Source: Bugula neritina
Taxonomy: Eukaryota > Bryozoa > Gymnolaemata > Cheilostomatida > Bugulidae
Length of the DNA stretch: 64,000 nt
NCBI GenBank assembly: GCA_964035545.1
Contig: OZ037765.1
Span: 19,276,698-19,340,697, forward strand
Direction of reading: 5' to 3'
The position numbers and the translations under genes were made by a program. Positions 51,362 to 64,000 of this stretch are shown piece by piece. How positions within the stretch are numbered: the stretch's first letter is position 1; the number at the start of each line of letters is the position of its first letter. A model generated the notes under the pieces. It had not been told where the DNA came from and ran no database searches. It was given only the letters and a program-made list of their open reading frames with translations.

Positions 51362-52472
51362 TATTTACATAATAATATATTAAGCTTCAATATGGGATAT
51401 ATCACAAGTTTAGATTTAGTCAACATTCTATCATTCAATTTTTATCCTCATATTTACTATAATATTCATACTGATATTCATATGCTAATACTAAGCGCCT
51501 TATATTTAAAGTTATAGTAATATCATATAATTATACTTGCACTTACAGCCATAGTCACAGTATTGATAAGGAATAATCAGAATAATTATCACTATTAATA
51601 TATTTTTAAATTCAGGGATTGGCAAAATTAGTAAAACTCTGCCTAAATTAATTATAATAACTAGAAATAAAAGTTAATCATTACTATTATACATATAGGT
51701 AAAGTAAATTACTGCTTGACTCAACAACAGTACAAATATCAATCTCCGCATCAGTATCACTAATCACCAATGCCAGCTTCAGTGGGCCTGCATTCTGATT
51801 ATTATGATTAACCACATTCAAATTCAACCTGAACTAAAATTAATGCATATGGTGAAATCGTCATATAGCCAAATGAATATGAACGTGAAACACTCCAATA
51901 GAATGTTACTTTGAATGTGGTGCAAAAATTTTAAATGCAATTGGGTCACTCAAACTCAAACTGTGAGCAACACTAAGTCAAACCGTGTCTTTCACTAACA
52001 GTAACTGATTAAGTCACTGGCTGTGGATCAAGGGCCATCATAATTATAACCATAGTGATAATAAGATAATAACTATAAGCCTAAGGATAAGGAAAATCAT
52101 AAGATTAACAGTAACTCAAACTTTTACTTCAGGTTACAAGTATAACCATTAGTATTACTATTACCGAGTATTACTATTAGTGTTACTACTAGTAATTCTA
52201 TAAGTATAACTATAACTTATAGCTATAGTATAAGACCAAGTATAATGATACTATTATTCATTACTAATAGTAATACTCTAAGTATAAGTACAACAGTAAC
52301 AATAATTATAATTTAAATTTAAACTTGATCTAGTGTGAAATTCTTTTACTTTGGTAACTCTAAGACTAAGTTAAAGTATAAAGTCAAAGTAAGCATGAAG
52401 TTGAACCGTGAAAGTAAATCCATAATCATAATAATTGAATCAATATGAATTTATCATTATCATTATGGTTCA

Positions 52473-52688
52473 ACAGCCGTGGTCTAGGGGTTAGATCGTT
52501 TGCCTAGTATGCACGAAGTCATGGGTTCGAGCCCAGACAAAGGCCATTGGTGATGTTAGGAAGAGCATCCAGTCATAATTGCTCCTGTGCCTCATCTAAA
52601 TAAGTCCTTAGCTCGCTTTAACAAAAATCCTTTCCGTCAGGAGTTTCTCACAGGTATAGTGACTATAAACTTGCGTGAGTTTTTTATT
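52473..52688 (+). mobile_element. tRNA-derived SINE copy
   Basis: Best-preserved copy in the window. Box A tggtctagggg and box B gggttcgagccc are near consensus; then the body, and a tail ending aacttgcgtgagttttttatta. It sits between the arms of the inverted repeat at 51.4-53.8 kb. Confidence 0.88.
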
Positions 52689-52988
52689 ATAGTTCAACAC
52701 AATTTTGATATTAGTATTACTAAATCTAATACTATTAGTATTACTATTACAATATGAATATCATTAATAATAATATTGTCAATATGAATATATAACCAAC
52801 TAGTACTGTAAGTGTACTACGTGTACTGTACTGTACCAGTACCTATATGTATAATAATGATAAACTTTTATTTCTAGTTATTATAATTAATTTAGGCAGA
52901 GTTTTACTAATGCTGCTATCTTTGAATTTAAAAATATATTAATAGTGATAATTATTCTGATTATTCATTATCAATACTGTGACTACCA

Positions 52989-53525
52989 CTCTATGATGCT
53001 CCAGTTAAAGTTAAGCTCATAGCATACACTACTCTGTGTAGACCGCTTCTAGAGTATGCCTGCGAAATTTGGGATCCTGCACATCTCATGCTAAGCAACA
53101 ATCTAGAGAAAGTTCAAAACAAGGCAGTACGTTTTGTAAAAAACTTAAAAGGCTGGGATGTCTCAGTGACCGAATCCAAGGCGGAGTTAAACTTAAAGGC
53201 TTTAAATAAATCCAGACAAGAACACAGATTCACGCTATTCTTTAAAGTGTTGCAGCATGAAGCATTCTTCCCTAACCTAATTAACACTCTTAACTCCATG
53301 AAATCTCTCCGTAATACCAATATTGGGGACAGTAACTCTTTTAATTCAATATCCTGTAATACTAATAAGTTCCTGCATAGCTTCCTCATTAGAACAGCCC
53401 GTGAACTACGCACGGGAGAAACACTAGCAGACTAACAAAAAAGACCTGGACATCCGATAGTTCCACCTTTCCCTTATCTGGGGTCTTGGAACTAAATCAA
53501 GACAAGACAAGACAAGACAAGACAC
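52989..53525 (+). mobile_element. 5'-truncated CR1-like non-LTR retrotransposon fragment
   Basis: Bases 52989-53435 encode the end of a reverse-transcriptase ORF, with CRPLLEYACEIWDP, LEKVQNKAVRFVKN and a SRQEHRFTLFFKVLQ-like tail, then a stop. This is the conserved post-RT/thumb region of CR1/Jockey-type elements. About 60 bp of 3' UTR follows, then a short (AAGAC)n tail at about 53498-53524, typical of such elements. The rest of the ORF is missing, so this copy is dead on arrival. The repeated cact on both sides may be a short target duplication. Confidence 0.82.
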
Positions 53526-53765
53526 TGTAAGTGCAAGTATAATAATAATCTAAATTATTATTATACAATATATGATATTACTATAACTTTAAATATAAGG
53601 CTATTAATATTAGTATAACTATATGAATATCAATATGAATATTATAGTAAAACTAAATAGTAAATATGAAGATAAAATTGGATGATAGAAATAGAATGTT
53701 GACTAAATCTGAACTTGTGATATATCCCATATTGATATTGAAGCTTAGTATATTATTAAGTAGTA

Positions 53766-56622
53766 GTACCATTACGGCTACCAGTACCAGTACGGGTGAG
53801 TACCTGTACTATGAGAGTATGACTATCACTATCACTATCAGTATCAATATCATAATCATTTGTTGATATTTATCATTTTATGTGTAATATAATTATCAAT
53901 GACCTTGTTAAGATGATAATCATAATCATTTATGATTAATCATTGTGCTTATCAGTTATCATTGACAATTAATCATTGTAATTGTGATAATTATTAATAA
54001 TAATTATAACATGTTGATATCATAAAATAATCATAATCATGTTTATACTTATACTTATAGTTATATTATAGAAACTTCCCGCACTCACGTACGGGCTGCA
54101 AGGCGGTTTGTGATTGGTCTATGTTCACTTTCCTAATGTGAAAGAGTAAATGCTGCTGAAGCTAAAATAACTAGCCTACGTTCTTACTCACATGATCACT
54201 TGAGTATTTATATTATGATAATTGTATTTATCCATTTGGCAGGGCGTAACGAATAATGCATTAGACAACTAGAAGCTTTGATCGCTACAACTTTCCAATG
54301 ATAAAACCATTTAAGCGAGATCGGAGATCAATTATTGTTTTTTAGTTTCTAAAGCAAACAATAAAATCATAAATGATAATCATCACTTGATGATAATATC
54401 ATCACTAGTTCCCATAATCATTTTATTTCTGTTATAGTATAAGTATTTTAATTACAATAGGTAGCGTTTATGACCTATTCAATTACAAGCTATGCGAATA
54501 TATAATACTAATAGTAATAGTAATAACTAATACTAAAAGTAAAAGTAATACTAATAGTAATAGACAATAGTAATACTAATAGTAATACTACTAGTACTAC
54601 TAGTCGACAGTAGTAAGTAGTACCAGTACTAGTAGTAATACTAATACTAATAGTAATAGTAATTCAGTGAATAAGTAATTGTGATGCTGATAAATTCAAT
54701 TAATAATTTTATTAACCATTAATAAATTAATCGAATATAAAATAATAAATAATATTAATTATGATTATGAGTAAGTTTAGGTTACCGTTATGTTGAGCTT
54801 GATGCTTTACTTTTAGTTTTGCCAAATTTTCACCTGACGATAGCCATGATCATTTTCATTGTGATTGTCATGATTTTAGGTAAAAATGGCACTGGTAAAA
54901 TTGGCACAGGTAATAATGGCACAGGTGATAATGGCACAAATGGAAAGTAGGTAAAATGGCAAACTGATGTTAAATTTTCCCCAGCCTTAAAGTTAAACCC
55001 CAAACTTAAACCTCCATCTCTAAACCTCTCCTTACCAACCCACTACCCCAAACTCTAATGTTGAAAATGTGCCATTTTTACTTACTTTGCCACTTGTGCC
55101 ATTTTACCTGTGCGATTTCTACCGCGCAATTTTTACAGGACATAGATTGTCATATTCATATCATAGTCACTTTGTGGTTGTCCAATCATAATGAATCAAC
55201 AAGAAAAATGATTGAGTTTTATTTTGTTTTACTGCTACTACTAGTGCTATTACTACCACTACTACTACCGCTACTAGTACGACTACTACCACTGCTACTA
55301 CTAGTACTACTGCTGTAGTGAACTAGGCTGTGATTTGAGCAATGAATCCTTACTGATGTCCTTTATTGTATTATTATTCTAACGTTATGCTGATTGGCAT
55401 CATTTGACAGTGATTGACATCGATTGACATCGTCAAGACTACAATTTCAATTCAAAACTTACATAGTCTCAACATAAACATATATATAAATAATATGAGA
55501 ACTACAAACAGTTGTAGTCCACAAAAGAAACAATATAATTAATATAAATGACTTATTTATTTTTGCTCTCTTAACATTACAACTAGTTCACTAGCACCAA
55601 CTATTGCCAAGTGCCAGAGGTTTTTTAGTTAGCACTGGCTGTGCTGTAGAAAGCTTTTCTTTGTATGTTTTTAATATAGCTAAGATTGCTAAGCAAACTC
55701 ACACTAATTTCACTATAACTGCTACTACCACGACTTCCACCGCTACCACTCCCACTACTACCACTGCTATTACCACTGCTACTATTACCACTACCACCAC
55801 CACCACCGATACTGCCACTACCACCACTACTGATGCTACAACTACCACCACTACTAATACTACCACTACCTCCACTAATAATGCTGCCACTACCATTAGT
55901 CTTATTTAATAATGAATAATCAAGTTATTCAATGAGCTAGCTACTTATTAATCTCATATTGTCAAAAAATAATAGTGAGAGGATGTATATTTCAAGTCAC
56001 CTAATTAATATCAAATCATTGCTATAGCTTTTTATGCAAATACAATATTTTAATTACAATGTACATCACAATGTACTATAAATGCTTGTTTCCAAAATAA
56101 ACATATTCCCATGTCATTGTTTAACCTTTATTTCAATTTCTAAAGATTTTATATAGTCATTGTCGTTATAATTATTACTAAACTTTGTTAAATGGTATTG
56201 ACATCAACTGTGGCCACACTGGCAATTTGAGCTTTTAATTATTAATTCTGTTTTAGTTTGATTGTTTAATTTTTCAGTATTATGTTTTCTCTATTTTTTT
56301 CATATGAGCCAGTGTAAGTAAATCTTAAACTGGTATAGCTATTAATAGACAATGTAAATAATTTTTATAACGTAATATCATGTTGACTCCAATAAAATTA
56401 AGAGCAATCATCATAAAATAAATAATATTTTGACTAGTTTATTTGGTTTTACGTATATTTATTTTTTATGCAGAGTAATATTCAATGAACAAAATTTGTG
56501 AAAGTACCCCAAACCATCATGCCCGATGTCATGCTTATGGTGAAAGCAGCGGCAGTAGTGGTGGTAGCGTATATATTCAACTCAACGGTAAATACATTTA
56601 TTTGTAAAATATTGTTGTAGAT
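53766..56622. other. Repeat-rich region upstream of CFAP418
   Basis: It holds TAATAG/TAATAC-type repeats (54505-54665), (CTACTA)n at 55235-55315 and a (CTACCACCA)n tract at about 55715-55890. The long open frames through these tracts are repeat artefacts. The foldback at 54881-55136 is also here. Confidence 0.7.
54881..55136. repeat. Foldback repeat built of ggcacaggtaa sub-repeats
   Basis: Tandem copies of ggcac-(a/t)ggtaa-aat occur on the left (54888-54960) and their complements (tgccatttttac, tgccattttacctg) on the right (55072-55135). A C-rich middle separates them. Confidence 0.65.
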
Positions 56623-59387
56623 ATGGCTGATGATATTGATGATCTACTAGATGAAGTGGAAGCTAGTTTTGTTAAGAAGCATGAATCACCAAAGAAGCTT
56701 AGCAAAACTCTATCTTCTTCTAACAAAATTAAAGAGTATGCTATGTCAATTTTATTTTGAATTTATAAATTTTTATATTTGAAACAATCAAGTTGTCTTC
56801 CATCAGGTCAGGTTTTATCTCATGAACAATTTTTATAGCAGGTACAAAGATGATGACTTGAATTCTATTATGGATGAAATCTGTGCTATTCCCGAAGCAG
56901 ATAACCTGGCGAGTATTTTAGCATTTAATATGTATTTCTGGCACTTTAGATGTTTAATAACTTTATATTGTGTTTTGTTCTATCTTTAAATGTACCTCAA
57001 ACAAAAAACAATTTTATCTTCACAAACTTTCTAATTACTAACTAGCCTCTTGTATTGTTTACTGTTTGGAGGCTTTTAAGCTACAAGGGTAGTGAAATTC
57101 TAAGATTTTGATTTGATGGAGTGGAAAGTCATTAATACTTAATTATTCAATTGTTTAATGTAAAATTTCTTGCAAAAATATATGTGTTTGACTGGTTTGG
57201 TTACAGCTTTGTCTTACCAATAATGTAAAAGGTCATGCCATGTTACATAACTGTTATTTTTGTTGACTGCATGTTCAGTGTTAGCAGTTTTTGATTGTGT
57301 AAGCGTTGACAGTACAAAACTGAAGTTCATAGTTTTACGTATATTTTGTTTTAGTCAATACCAAACGCCATTAGCCATACTGCCCCAGTTACACCAGGAA
57401 ACACTAAAAAGCGGTTAGTGGTCTACATTTGTATGATATATTCTTCTTGCAAAAATCAGAATCTTTTATTAAGTTGTTGCAAACTTTTACATATCATATA
57501 AGCACACTTATCGGAATCTGGTTTTGCTACATGTTACATGATATTTAATGCTATTTTAGTTGTTTCCAACTGTATTTGTCTGGCACTGCTGTTCCTGATG
57601 GAATCAACACCACGGCGCATCAGAGGTATTGCATCTTTTAATGGGCATCGCTAACTTCCATAATTTCCTAACCAGAAATATTTTTAAACTACCACAATAA
57701 AAATTACCACCTTAACTTGGTTAATAATAATTTGCAAATGAAAAATTAAATGTTTTACTCAATACACCCTTTTCGAAGGTCCCCAATGTCCCTCTAACAA
57801 TTAAGAGTTGTGTTCTTCCAAAATCAAAATTGTTGAACAAAATAAACTTGAATCCATTTTTGAGGTTGTGGTTGATGAGCAATGCTGGAGTGCCACTTCA
57901 GCATTGCTCAGTAACGAAAACAACAAAAATGCTTTTAAGTTTATTTTCTTCAAAATTATCCATGAAGAAATATTTTAAAAAAATTTTTGAGCTGCTAATA
58001 TATGTACTTACACCAAAATATCTATCTCCTAAAAACAATTCTATAGCATAATTAGAGTTTCAAGTAGCAGCCAAACTTAAAATTTTTGATGAGTTCGCTC
58101 TTTATGTAAACATTCAACCTATTCACTTTGGGAGGACACAACTCTAAATTGTAAAGGGGATATCAGAGACCTCTGAAAAAGGTCTCTTCTGGTTAGATAT
58201 TTCAGCTGGTTATATGTTCTATGTTTAGAAATTTTAAAGATCTTTTGGTAGTTCAAATATTTCCCACTGTTTCAAACAATTGAATAAGTGTTTAAATATT
58301 ATCTTGGCTTCTGTGTATGTGCATGCTTGGTTGTAAAATAGAAAGTGAAAATATAAAATGTTATTCATATTTTTACTCATTGGAATGATTTCAGGGCGTG
58401 TGACAGCCTGCGATGTACGGACTGTGATTTCAAAGTTTCAACTTTTAAAGATGTAGTGTGGGATTCATCAACAGACTATTTATTTCTCAGGAATAACATG
58501 CCAGACTTCAGTAGACTCAAGGCTAAATTACTGCACAAGTCTGGTAAGCTTATTGCTTGAGCCTTTGTGAAGTAAAGCTGAACATTACTTTGTCAGGCCA
58601 TTTCTTGATTTTCCTTATAATAATATATATTATAATATAATACAAGAGAAAACAACTCCGAATTGCACATAACTTAATATATTATAATAATATATATTAT
58701 AATATAATAATATATATTATTATAATATATTGAGTTGTGTGTAATTCGGATTTGTTTTCTCTTGTATTACCATGCTAAGTTAAAGTTTCAAATATCTTAA
58801 ACTTATGGAAGATACTAGTAGCTAGTAACTTTTTTGAAATTATGTTAATCAGCTTAGTGTAGGTATCCATTCGCTGCGTAATATACAACAAATGTGGTGC
58901 ATTTTTTTCTTTTTTTTTAATGTTTCGTTCAAATTAAATTTAGTTATTTATTAATATAACTTGTCAAAGTGCATAGCTATACTGTTAAATAGAAATGCAC
59001 CTCTTCAAGCAATTTTGTCACTAGTGTTGGGCAGCAAAATTCAAGCAGCATTTGTTTGTTCCATCATTCAAAGTCCATACCAAAAGTTTTACTATTTTTG
59101 CATTATTTTCGCCTTAATTAAAATACAATAATGAAGTCAGGAGATGATAATTGCTATTCATGAAGAGATCTTTTAACTAGAGAGATTAGATTTGATTTTA
59201 TTTGTTCCATGGTAAATTGTTAACTTTTATGTATAGTGTATACGTGTTGAGTTGTGTAAATTATATTTTAAATGTCTTTGCAGGAGCCAAGGCTTATGCT
59301 TGTCAATGTAAATTTCGGTCAGTTAATAAACTGATGGACGTTAGTAAAGAGAAAGAACTAAAATGGGTTTGTGGTAAACACGCATAA
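56623..59387 (+). CDS. CFAP418: CFAP418 homologue (C8orf37, ciliary/photoreceptor protein)
   Basis: Six exons give 185 residues (human 207): 56623-56735, 56842-56908, 57355-57413, 57560-57625, 58395-58543 and 59284-59387. The start [16 protein letters not shown] matches the conserved acidic N-terminus. The exon 2 block [10 protein letters not shown] and the exon 4-6 blocks [41 protein letters not shown] and KWVCGKHA are family signatures. In vertebrates the protein acts at the ciliary base and in photoreceptors, and mutations cause retinal dystrophy and Bardet-Biedl syndrome. Exon 2 must end at CTG|gcgagt to keep frame, a GC-AG intron. A hairpin-forming repeat lies in intron 5. The first exon follows ttgtag, so a 5' UTR intron is possible. 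A candidate AATAAA signal is at 59790-59795. Confidence 0.94.
58639..58769. repeat. Hairpin repeat in CFAP418 intron 5
   Basis: taatacaagagaaaacaa-tccgaatt at the left is repeated in inverse form at the right, around an AT-only core of overlapping tatattataat units. Confidence 0.8.
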
Positions 59388-62300
59388 TAGTTATTCTAGT
59401 TGAGCAATTTTTGATGCGAAAGTTTCATGTGTTTCTATAACTGAATATTTTTTTTATTTTTTAGTAAATTAGTTCGTAATTTCATTGATAACTATTCCTC
59501 TTTTGTCTATACAAGATAAACTATTGTATCTGCTTAGAAATAGGCATACCAAAATTTTACCGGTTCTACTTTTAGTTATTTTGGAATCTGTAGCCTAATT
59601 TTCAGCTTTTTTGTTTGGTTTACAATCATCTATAGCTACTTTGATAAGAATAGTGCCATTACTCAATCATTTGGCATTTATACTTATAAAAGCAGATAAC
59701 TCCCAATACTGTCTATACTTCACTTTCCGTCCTATCTATGGAGTCAGTTTTTTGGCAATAATTTTCTTACTGAATTGTTTTCTTACATAAATAAAGTATT
59801 ACAGCTTCAAATTGTAAAAGTGCTTGTTGTTTGTATTGCAAAGATTATATATTCTTATAAATATTCTTTTAATGCATCATATAATATTAACAGTTTGCTA
59901 AATTAATTGCCAAGCGTACAATTTGTGTTTTTAAATGTAATTTTCTAAAGTTATCCCACTAGTTTGACATAGTTTTTGTTCAAAAATATGCTTGTTGCAT
60001 TTTAGTTCGGAAGTGCAACATATTAACTTCTCTTATATCTAATCATTAATCAGAAATCTACAGCCATGCAGTAATGTTGATAGTTTCTTACATCAAAGGC
60101 GGCAGTCCAACTTGTTTGGGCTATTGATACTGTTGCTAAACTAGATTAGCCAGTATTTTTTCTTGTATATGTATTAATTTTCAAACAACTGCAATTACAA
60201 AATGCACCAATGCTGTTTCAAGCAGTATTTGTTTATTTTGATTGTTTTGGATAAATACACAGAGCTGGTGGTTTAGAAGCTATGAGCTCGTTGTGTGGTC
60301 GATGTTGGAGAAGCAGAGCTGCTGAGAGGGATTTGCTGTTCAGTGCAATCAACTACACTGTCTGCACTACTTCAGCTAGTAAATTAGCATTGCAAATGAA
60401 GCAGCACGCAGGCTCCAACTTTCATTGCATTTTATGAAATTCTACTATAATTCATATCCTTTATATGGCATTCACATGTGACAACCCAATAAAGTTTGTT
60501 GAAGAACTTAGTGGCTTGCTGTGACATTCCTCGCCCTAAACGAATCTAATGTTACATTTGTACTGGCAGTGTTTGTCTTAGTGAATAGCAACAGCATCTT
60601 GCATAACTGTATAATTGACAATTGATAAGATTTTGCACTGGCTAGCTACAGTTGACAAATCAACTTATACTAGATATTAAGAACAAGCAGATTACTGTCT
60701 ATAGCACTTGTCATACTATCAAAAACTCAACTATCTTTCAGAGTTCTTTGCATAATCCAGTATATATTAGAAGTAAACTGCTGCTTAAGGGATTCATAGA
60801 AGCATTTCAGTCTGTTCCTTGCGTACATTCCACTTATGAGCTTGTACTAATGTAACATTGTAATTGTAAGCCATTGCAAGCACCACAAATAATGAATGGC
60901 AAACAGTCAAACATGGCTAAAGCACCTTTGAGTCTTTCTTATAATCTTGTTGCATATTTTATTAGCTGTATCACAAAATAGTCATCTTGCACTAAATCTG
61001 TACACAGTTTGATCAACTTGCAAATGTCACCTTTAAGACTTCTGGTAGAGGCCAGGTGACAAAAGATTTCTATCAAAACTATTTGATGATAATAAATCTG
61101 TGAATAATTTAAAATTCTCAGTCATGTCACCAAAGCTGTCTGTATCTTTAGCAAGTATATGCTATTGTCTTCTTATTATAATATTGCATTTGGACAATGG
61201 GTATTATATAGCCATTAAATATTTTTAAATAATTTAATCTTTGTGCTTGTGCCATAAAATTCTTTTAAAGATAAATCAGTAGAGGTCTAATGGCTAAATC
61301 GTTACCTGTTTTAAAGGGGAATTTATTACATCAAACAAAATATATTCTATTTGAAGAAAGTTGAAAAGGCAACATATACATTATGAATATGTATTTTGAT
61401 AAATGGTGAATATCGGTCTTGTTTATTGAATAAATTATAGTCTGATAAATTCAAATCCACACTTAATGTTGCTGTATTTATGCATTTGCTCGTTGTGAAA
61501 ATCCCTTAGAATAAATGTTCAAAATATAACATTATTCTCGAATTTTGAACCATACAATCATCAGCAACCATCATTAAGTGCAACATATTATTGATAGTAG
61601 AAAAGGTTATAACTTAATTGTGCAGTTTTATAAATTGATTATATTTTTTAAATAATGGTTCTTGAAAAATATTAACTGTTGTCTCAATGATATACAGTAA
61701 AAACTATTATATTTATTGTAGAGTTTGTTATTTATAACTGTTTGTTGTGTGTTTGGTAGCATGCATAACTTCTATTACTGTTTTCAACTGTGTGTGTGTT
61801 ATTTCTATTGTTTTTCACAGATCGAAACTAAATAAGCTGTTAAGAATCTGCAAAGACTTTATTAATTGCAATTTAAAATAAGGTGGCTGTAGAAAAAATA
61901 TTATTTTATTAATTCAAAAATTAAATCTGATTTATAGACTCAAAACAAGCTATAATAAGAAAAAGTAGATTTAAAAACTAAATCCTGTTTTCTTATTACA
62001 TTTGACTAATATTACGCTTACATGACCAGTACTTAGTTTTTCACACTCTGTGCAAGCCTGTTGTTAGGTTCAACTATATTATAATACATAATTTTATATT
62101 ACACAGAAACATTTTAATCTTCAACTATAATTATGGCAAACATTATGCACATCTTTTTTTGCAGGTGGAATAGATTGACATGAATACTCTTGGCCAGATA
62201 CTGTCATTACATAGGATTTATGGCATGCCAGCTCAGGTGACTTGCATTTATTTCTAAACCAAACTTAGTCCTTCCCAAAGTTATTAAACTATAACTGCAT

Positions 62301-64000
62301 GATAAATAATAAACTTGTAATAGTCTAGCTAATTAGAGTTTTTAATTGTTATAAAATGTTGATGTGTTTTGAAAAACGTATTTTGTAGTAATAAACTTCA
62401 CTAATCCTAAAAAGTCTAAGCTGGGTTACTCATAAACTATCGTAAAACTGGTAAATAGCACCTAGTAAATATAATACATTATGTTGAAGAGTGCACCATA
62501 ACTGCTTACTAATTAGTATTAAAAAAATGACACGTTAATATGTTAATAATCCCCTGTTGCTGAGGGTTAATGAGCCAAATTGCTTGGTACAATAAATATG
62601 AATAGACCCACATTTTCATGTTTAACTTTTAGCCCTTTTGATAAAATGAACAATGGAAGTTTCATGTAAGTTCTTTTAATATTAGTGTGGGAGGGAAAAC
62701 AAGTTTTAAACATCCTGATTTTATGGCAGCTTTCAACTTGTTGGGCATTTTACTGGCACATTGTTGCTACATGACATATACTGTAAATAGGGAAGTGGTG
62801 TAGCTGCGACTAACACAGTGGGCTCATTAACTGCTTCTTTTTAATAAGTTTATCTTATATGTTGCACCTTTTAGATTGTATCAATGCAAAGTAACCCTTG
62901 AAGTCGTGCTCATCTCCCCAAGTTTATCTCAAACCCCACTAACATGCATTCATTATTGCCATCTATTCAATGTAAAGTAGCCGCTGCAGTTGCAATGATC
63001 CCAATCCTTTGACTGGCTGACTGATCAAAGAGCTGAGAGGAAACAAACACAAAAGATTATCATTTCTAGTTTATTTTAGTATTTAAATCAACTGTGATTC
63101 GTAAAACTGTTTAATAAGTTTACAGGTTTTAAAAGAACACAACAAATGTAGAGGATGTCATTACCGCTTGTTTAATATATAAATGATTTAAATGAAATTT
63201 ATGGGAAATTAAAGTCTTATAAGTATGATTGTTTTATATGCTTGCAATAACTTAATAATTATGTTGGTAATAATGATGATTTAGCTTACTGCAATGTATT
63301 ACTATATGCTGTTACTAAACCAACTCCATGTTGTTATAGAGACAAATCTTTTGTAAACTGCAATATTTTACATTGCATTTGAATAAACCAACCTCTACAC
63401 AAACCGGTGACTTTTAGATTTGTAGCCATATTGACTCTGGAGTAGTCATTAATCAACTTTACATACACAAATTTGTTGAAACTTTACATAATAGTCTCAT
63501 AGTGTATTAAAGTAAATATATATGCACAATGACATAAAATTAAGTAAACTAACACATGTCTACTATTTGCTATGCATGAAATTCATTTATATACATTAAT
63601 TTTGAGCTTACATAACTCTTGCATTAGGGTTTATTAGAATCTCAAAATCTTTGTATGTGTTTAATGTGCCGCCTGTTTTGAATAGGAGAGGCTGTTTTAT
63701 GGTAATTACCTACAAACGATCAATGCTCGAGTTTAACTCACAGCAAACTGTTTCAATATGAAGTGCACTTGTACAGCTGGTCATTACACATACACTGATT
63801 GAGCAACCACTTTAGTTCAGCACTAGTAGAAGCCATTTTGTGGTATGTCTGTTGCTCTAATTTAGGCTGATACTATTTGCAAGCCTTAGCCCGGACACTC
63901 ATGTCTGCATAAATATAACGTACATTTTAATTTTTGATCAATTATAATTGCAAATTGCTATCATATTTTCTAAAATTTTCGTGTCAAAAAGATAAGACTA
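59388..64000. other. Downstream of CFAP418: no gene recognised
   Basis: The CFAP418 3' UTR probably runs to about 59.8 kb (AATAAA at 59790-59795). Beyond it the sequence is AT-rich. A possible tiny exon at 62166-62237 (tttgcag before, CAG|gtgact after, 19 codons from ATG) could belong to a gene to the right, but this is weak. Confidence 0.5.

Larger units (their letters stand above)
51362..53760. repeat. Imperfect long inverted repeat interrupted by retroelement and SINE
   Basis: The left arm (about 51362-51712) reappears in inverse orientation at about 52835-52988 and again from 53525 to 53760. Matches include aagcttaatatatta, the ggatatatcac block, taagtgcaagtata, gtgacta and the ttaggcagagttttacta segment. 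The right arm is split by the CR1-like fragment, and the spacer holds a SINE, so the inverted repeat is older than the retroelement insertion. Confidence 0.72.

Noticed and set aside
55604-55909. Thr-rich frame of 101 codons
   Set aside because: Translation of a (CTACCACCA)-type simple repeat with no codon or domain support.
62166-62237. Possible first coding exon (ATG at about 62180, donor CAG|gtgact)
   Set aside because: Splice-like ends are good, but 19 codons without a partner exon in the window are too little to call.
63700-63840. Minus-strand frame beginning MASTSAELKW
   Set aside because: Only 27 codons before a stop, and no recognised family or splice partner.

Overview
This is animal nuclear DNA. 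Five protein-coding loci are split into many short exons with GT-AG (rarely GC-AG) introns. The background is very AT-rich, and the gaps hold tRNA-derived SINEs, DNA transposons with long terminal inverted repeats, a non-LTR retrotransposon fragment and long (TA)n runs. The gene set (MTBP, HROB, CFAP418, mitochondrial L55) is metazoan. The repeat style suggests a marine invertebrate, perhaps a lophotrochozoan, but the sequence alone does not settle the species.

Layout. 1-5,960 (minus): first copy of an ANL-superfamily acyl-CoA synthetase-like gene; ten exons are in the window and the last four are missing. 7,684-16,188 (minus): second, complete copy of 14 exons and 608 residues. 16.2-21.1 kb: gene-poor, with a SINE. 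21,114-21,951 (minus): two-exon mRpL55. 22,133-25,911: decayed DNA transposon with roughly 970-bp inverted repeats. 25.9-29.2 kb: low-complexity DNA and a rearranged SINE. 29,173-35,782: young 6.6-kb DNA transposon with about 640-bp terminal inverted repeats, a perfect 7-bp target duplication and a large, slightly damaged ORF. The ORF combines zinc-binding motifs, an XPG/FEN1-like nuclease region and a Cys-rich C-terminus, so it is most likely related to the Academ superfamily. 36.1-37.5 kb: a 615-bp near-perfect palindrome, a second palindrome and a tRNA-Ser-like relic. 37,726-44,977 (plus): 16-exon MTBP. 45,430-49,299 (minus): 8-exon HROB, convergent with MTBP. 49.3-56.6 kb: foldback repeats, simple repeats, a SINE and a CR1-like retroelement fragment inside one arm of an inverted repeat. 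56,623-59,387 (plus): 6-exon CFAP418. 59.4-64 kb: no gene recognised.

How the genes relate. MTBP (origin firing with TICRR/Treslin) and HROB (loading MCM8-MCM9 in recombination repair) are both partners of MCM-type helicase systems and lie tail to tail 452 bp apart. The synthetase genes are a clear tandem duplication with matching exon structure. mRpL55 and CFAP418 are unrelated housekeeping and ciliary genes. The main novelty candidates are the nuclease-encoding transposon (including a slippery heptamer exactly at its reading-frame break), the second long-TIR element, and the unusual number of foldback structures.
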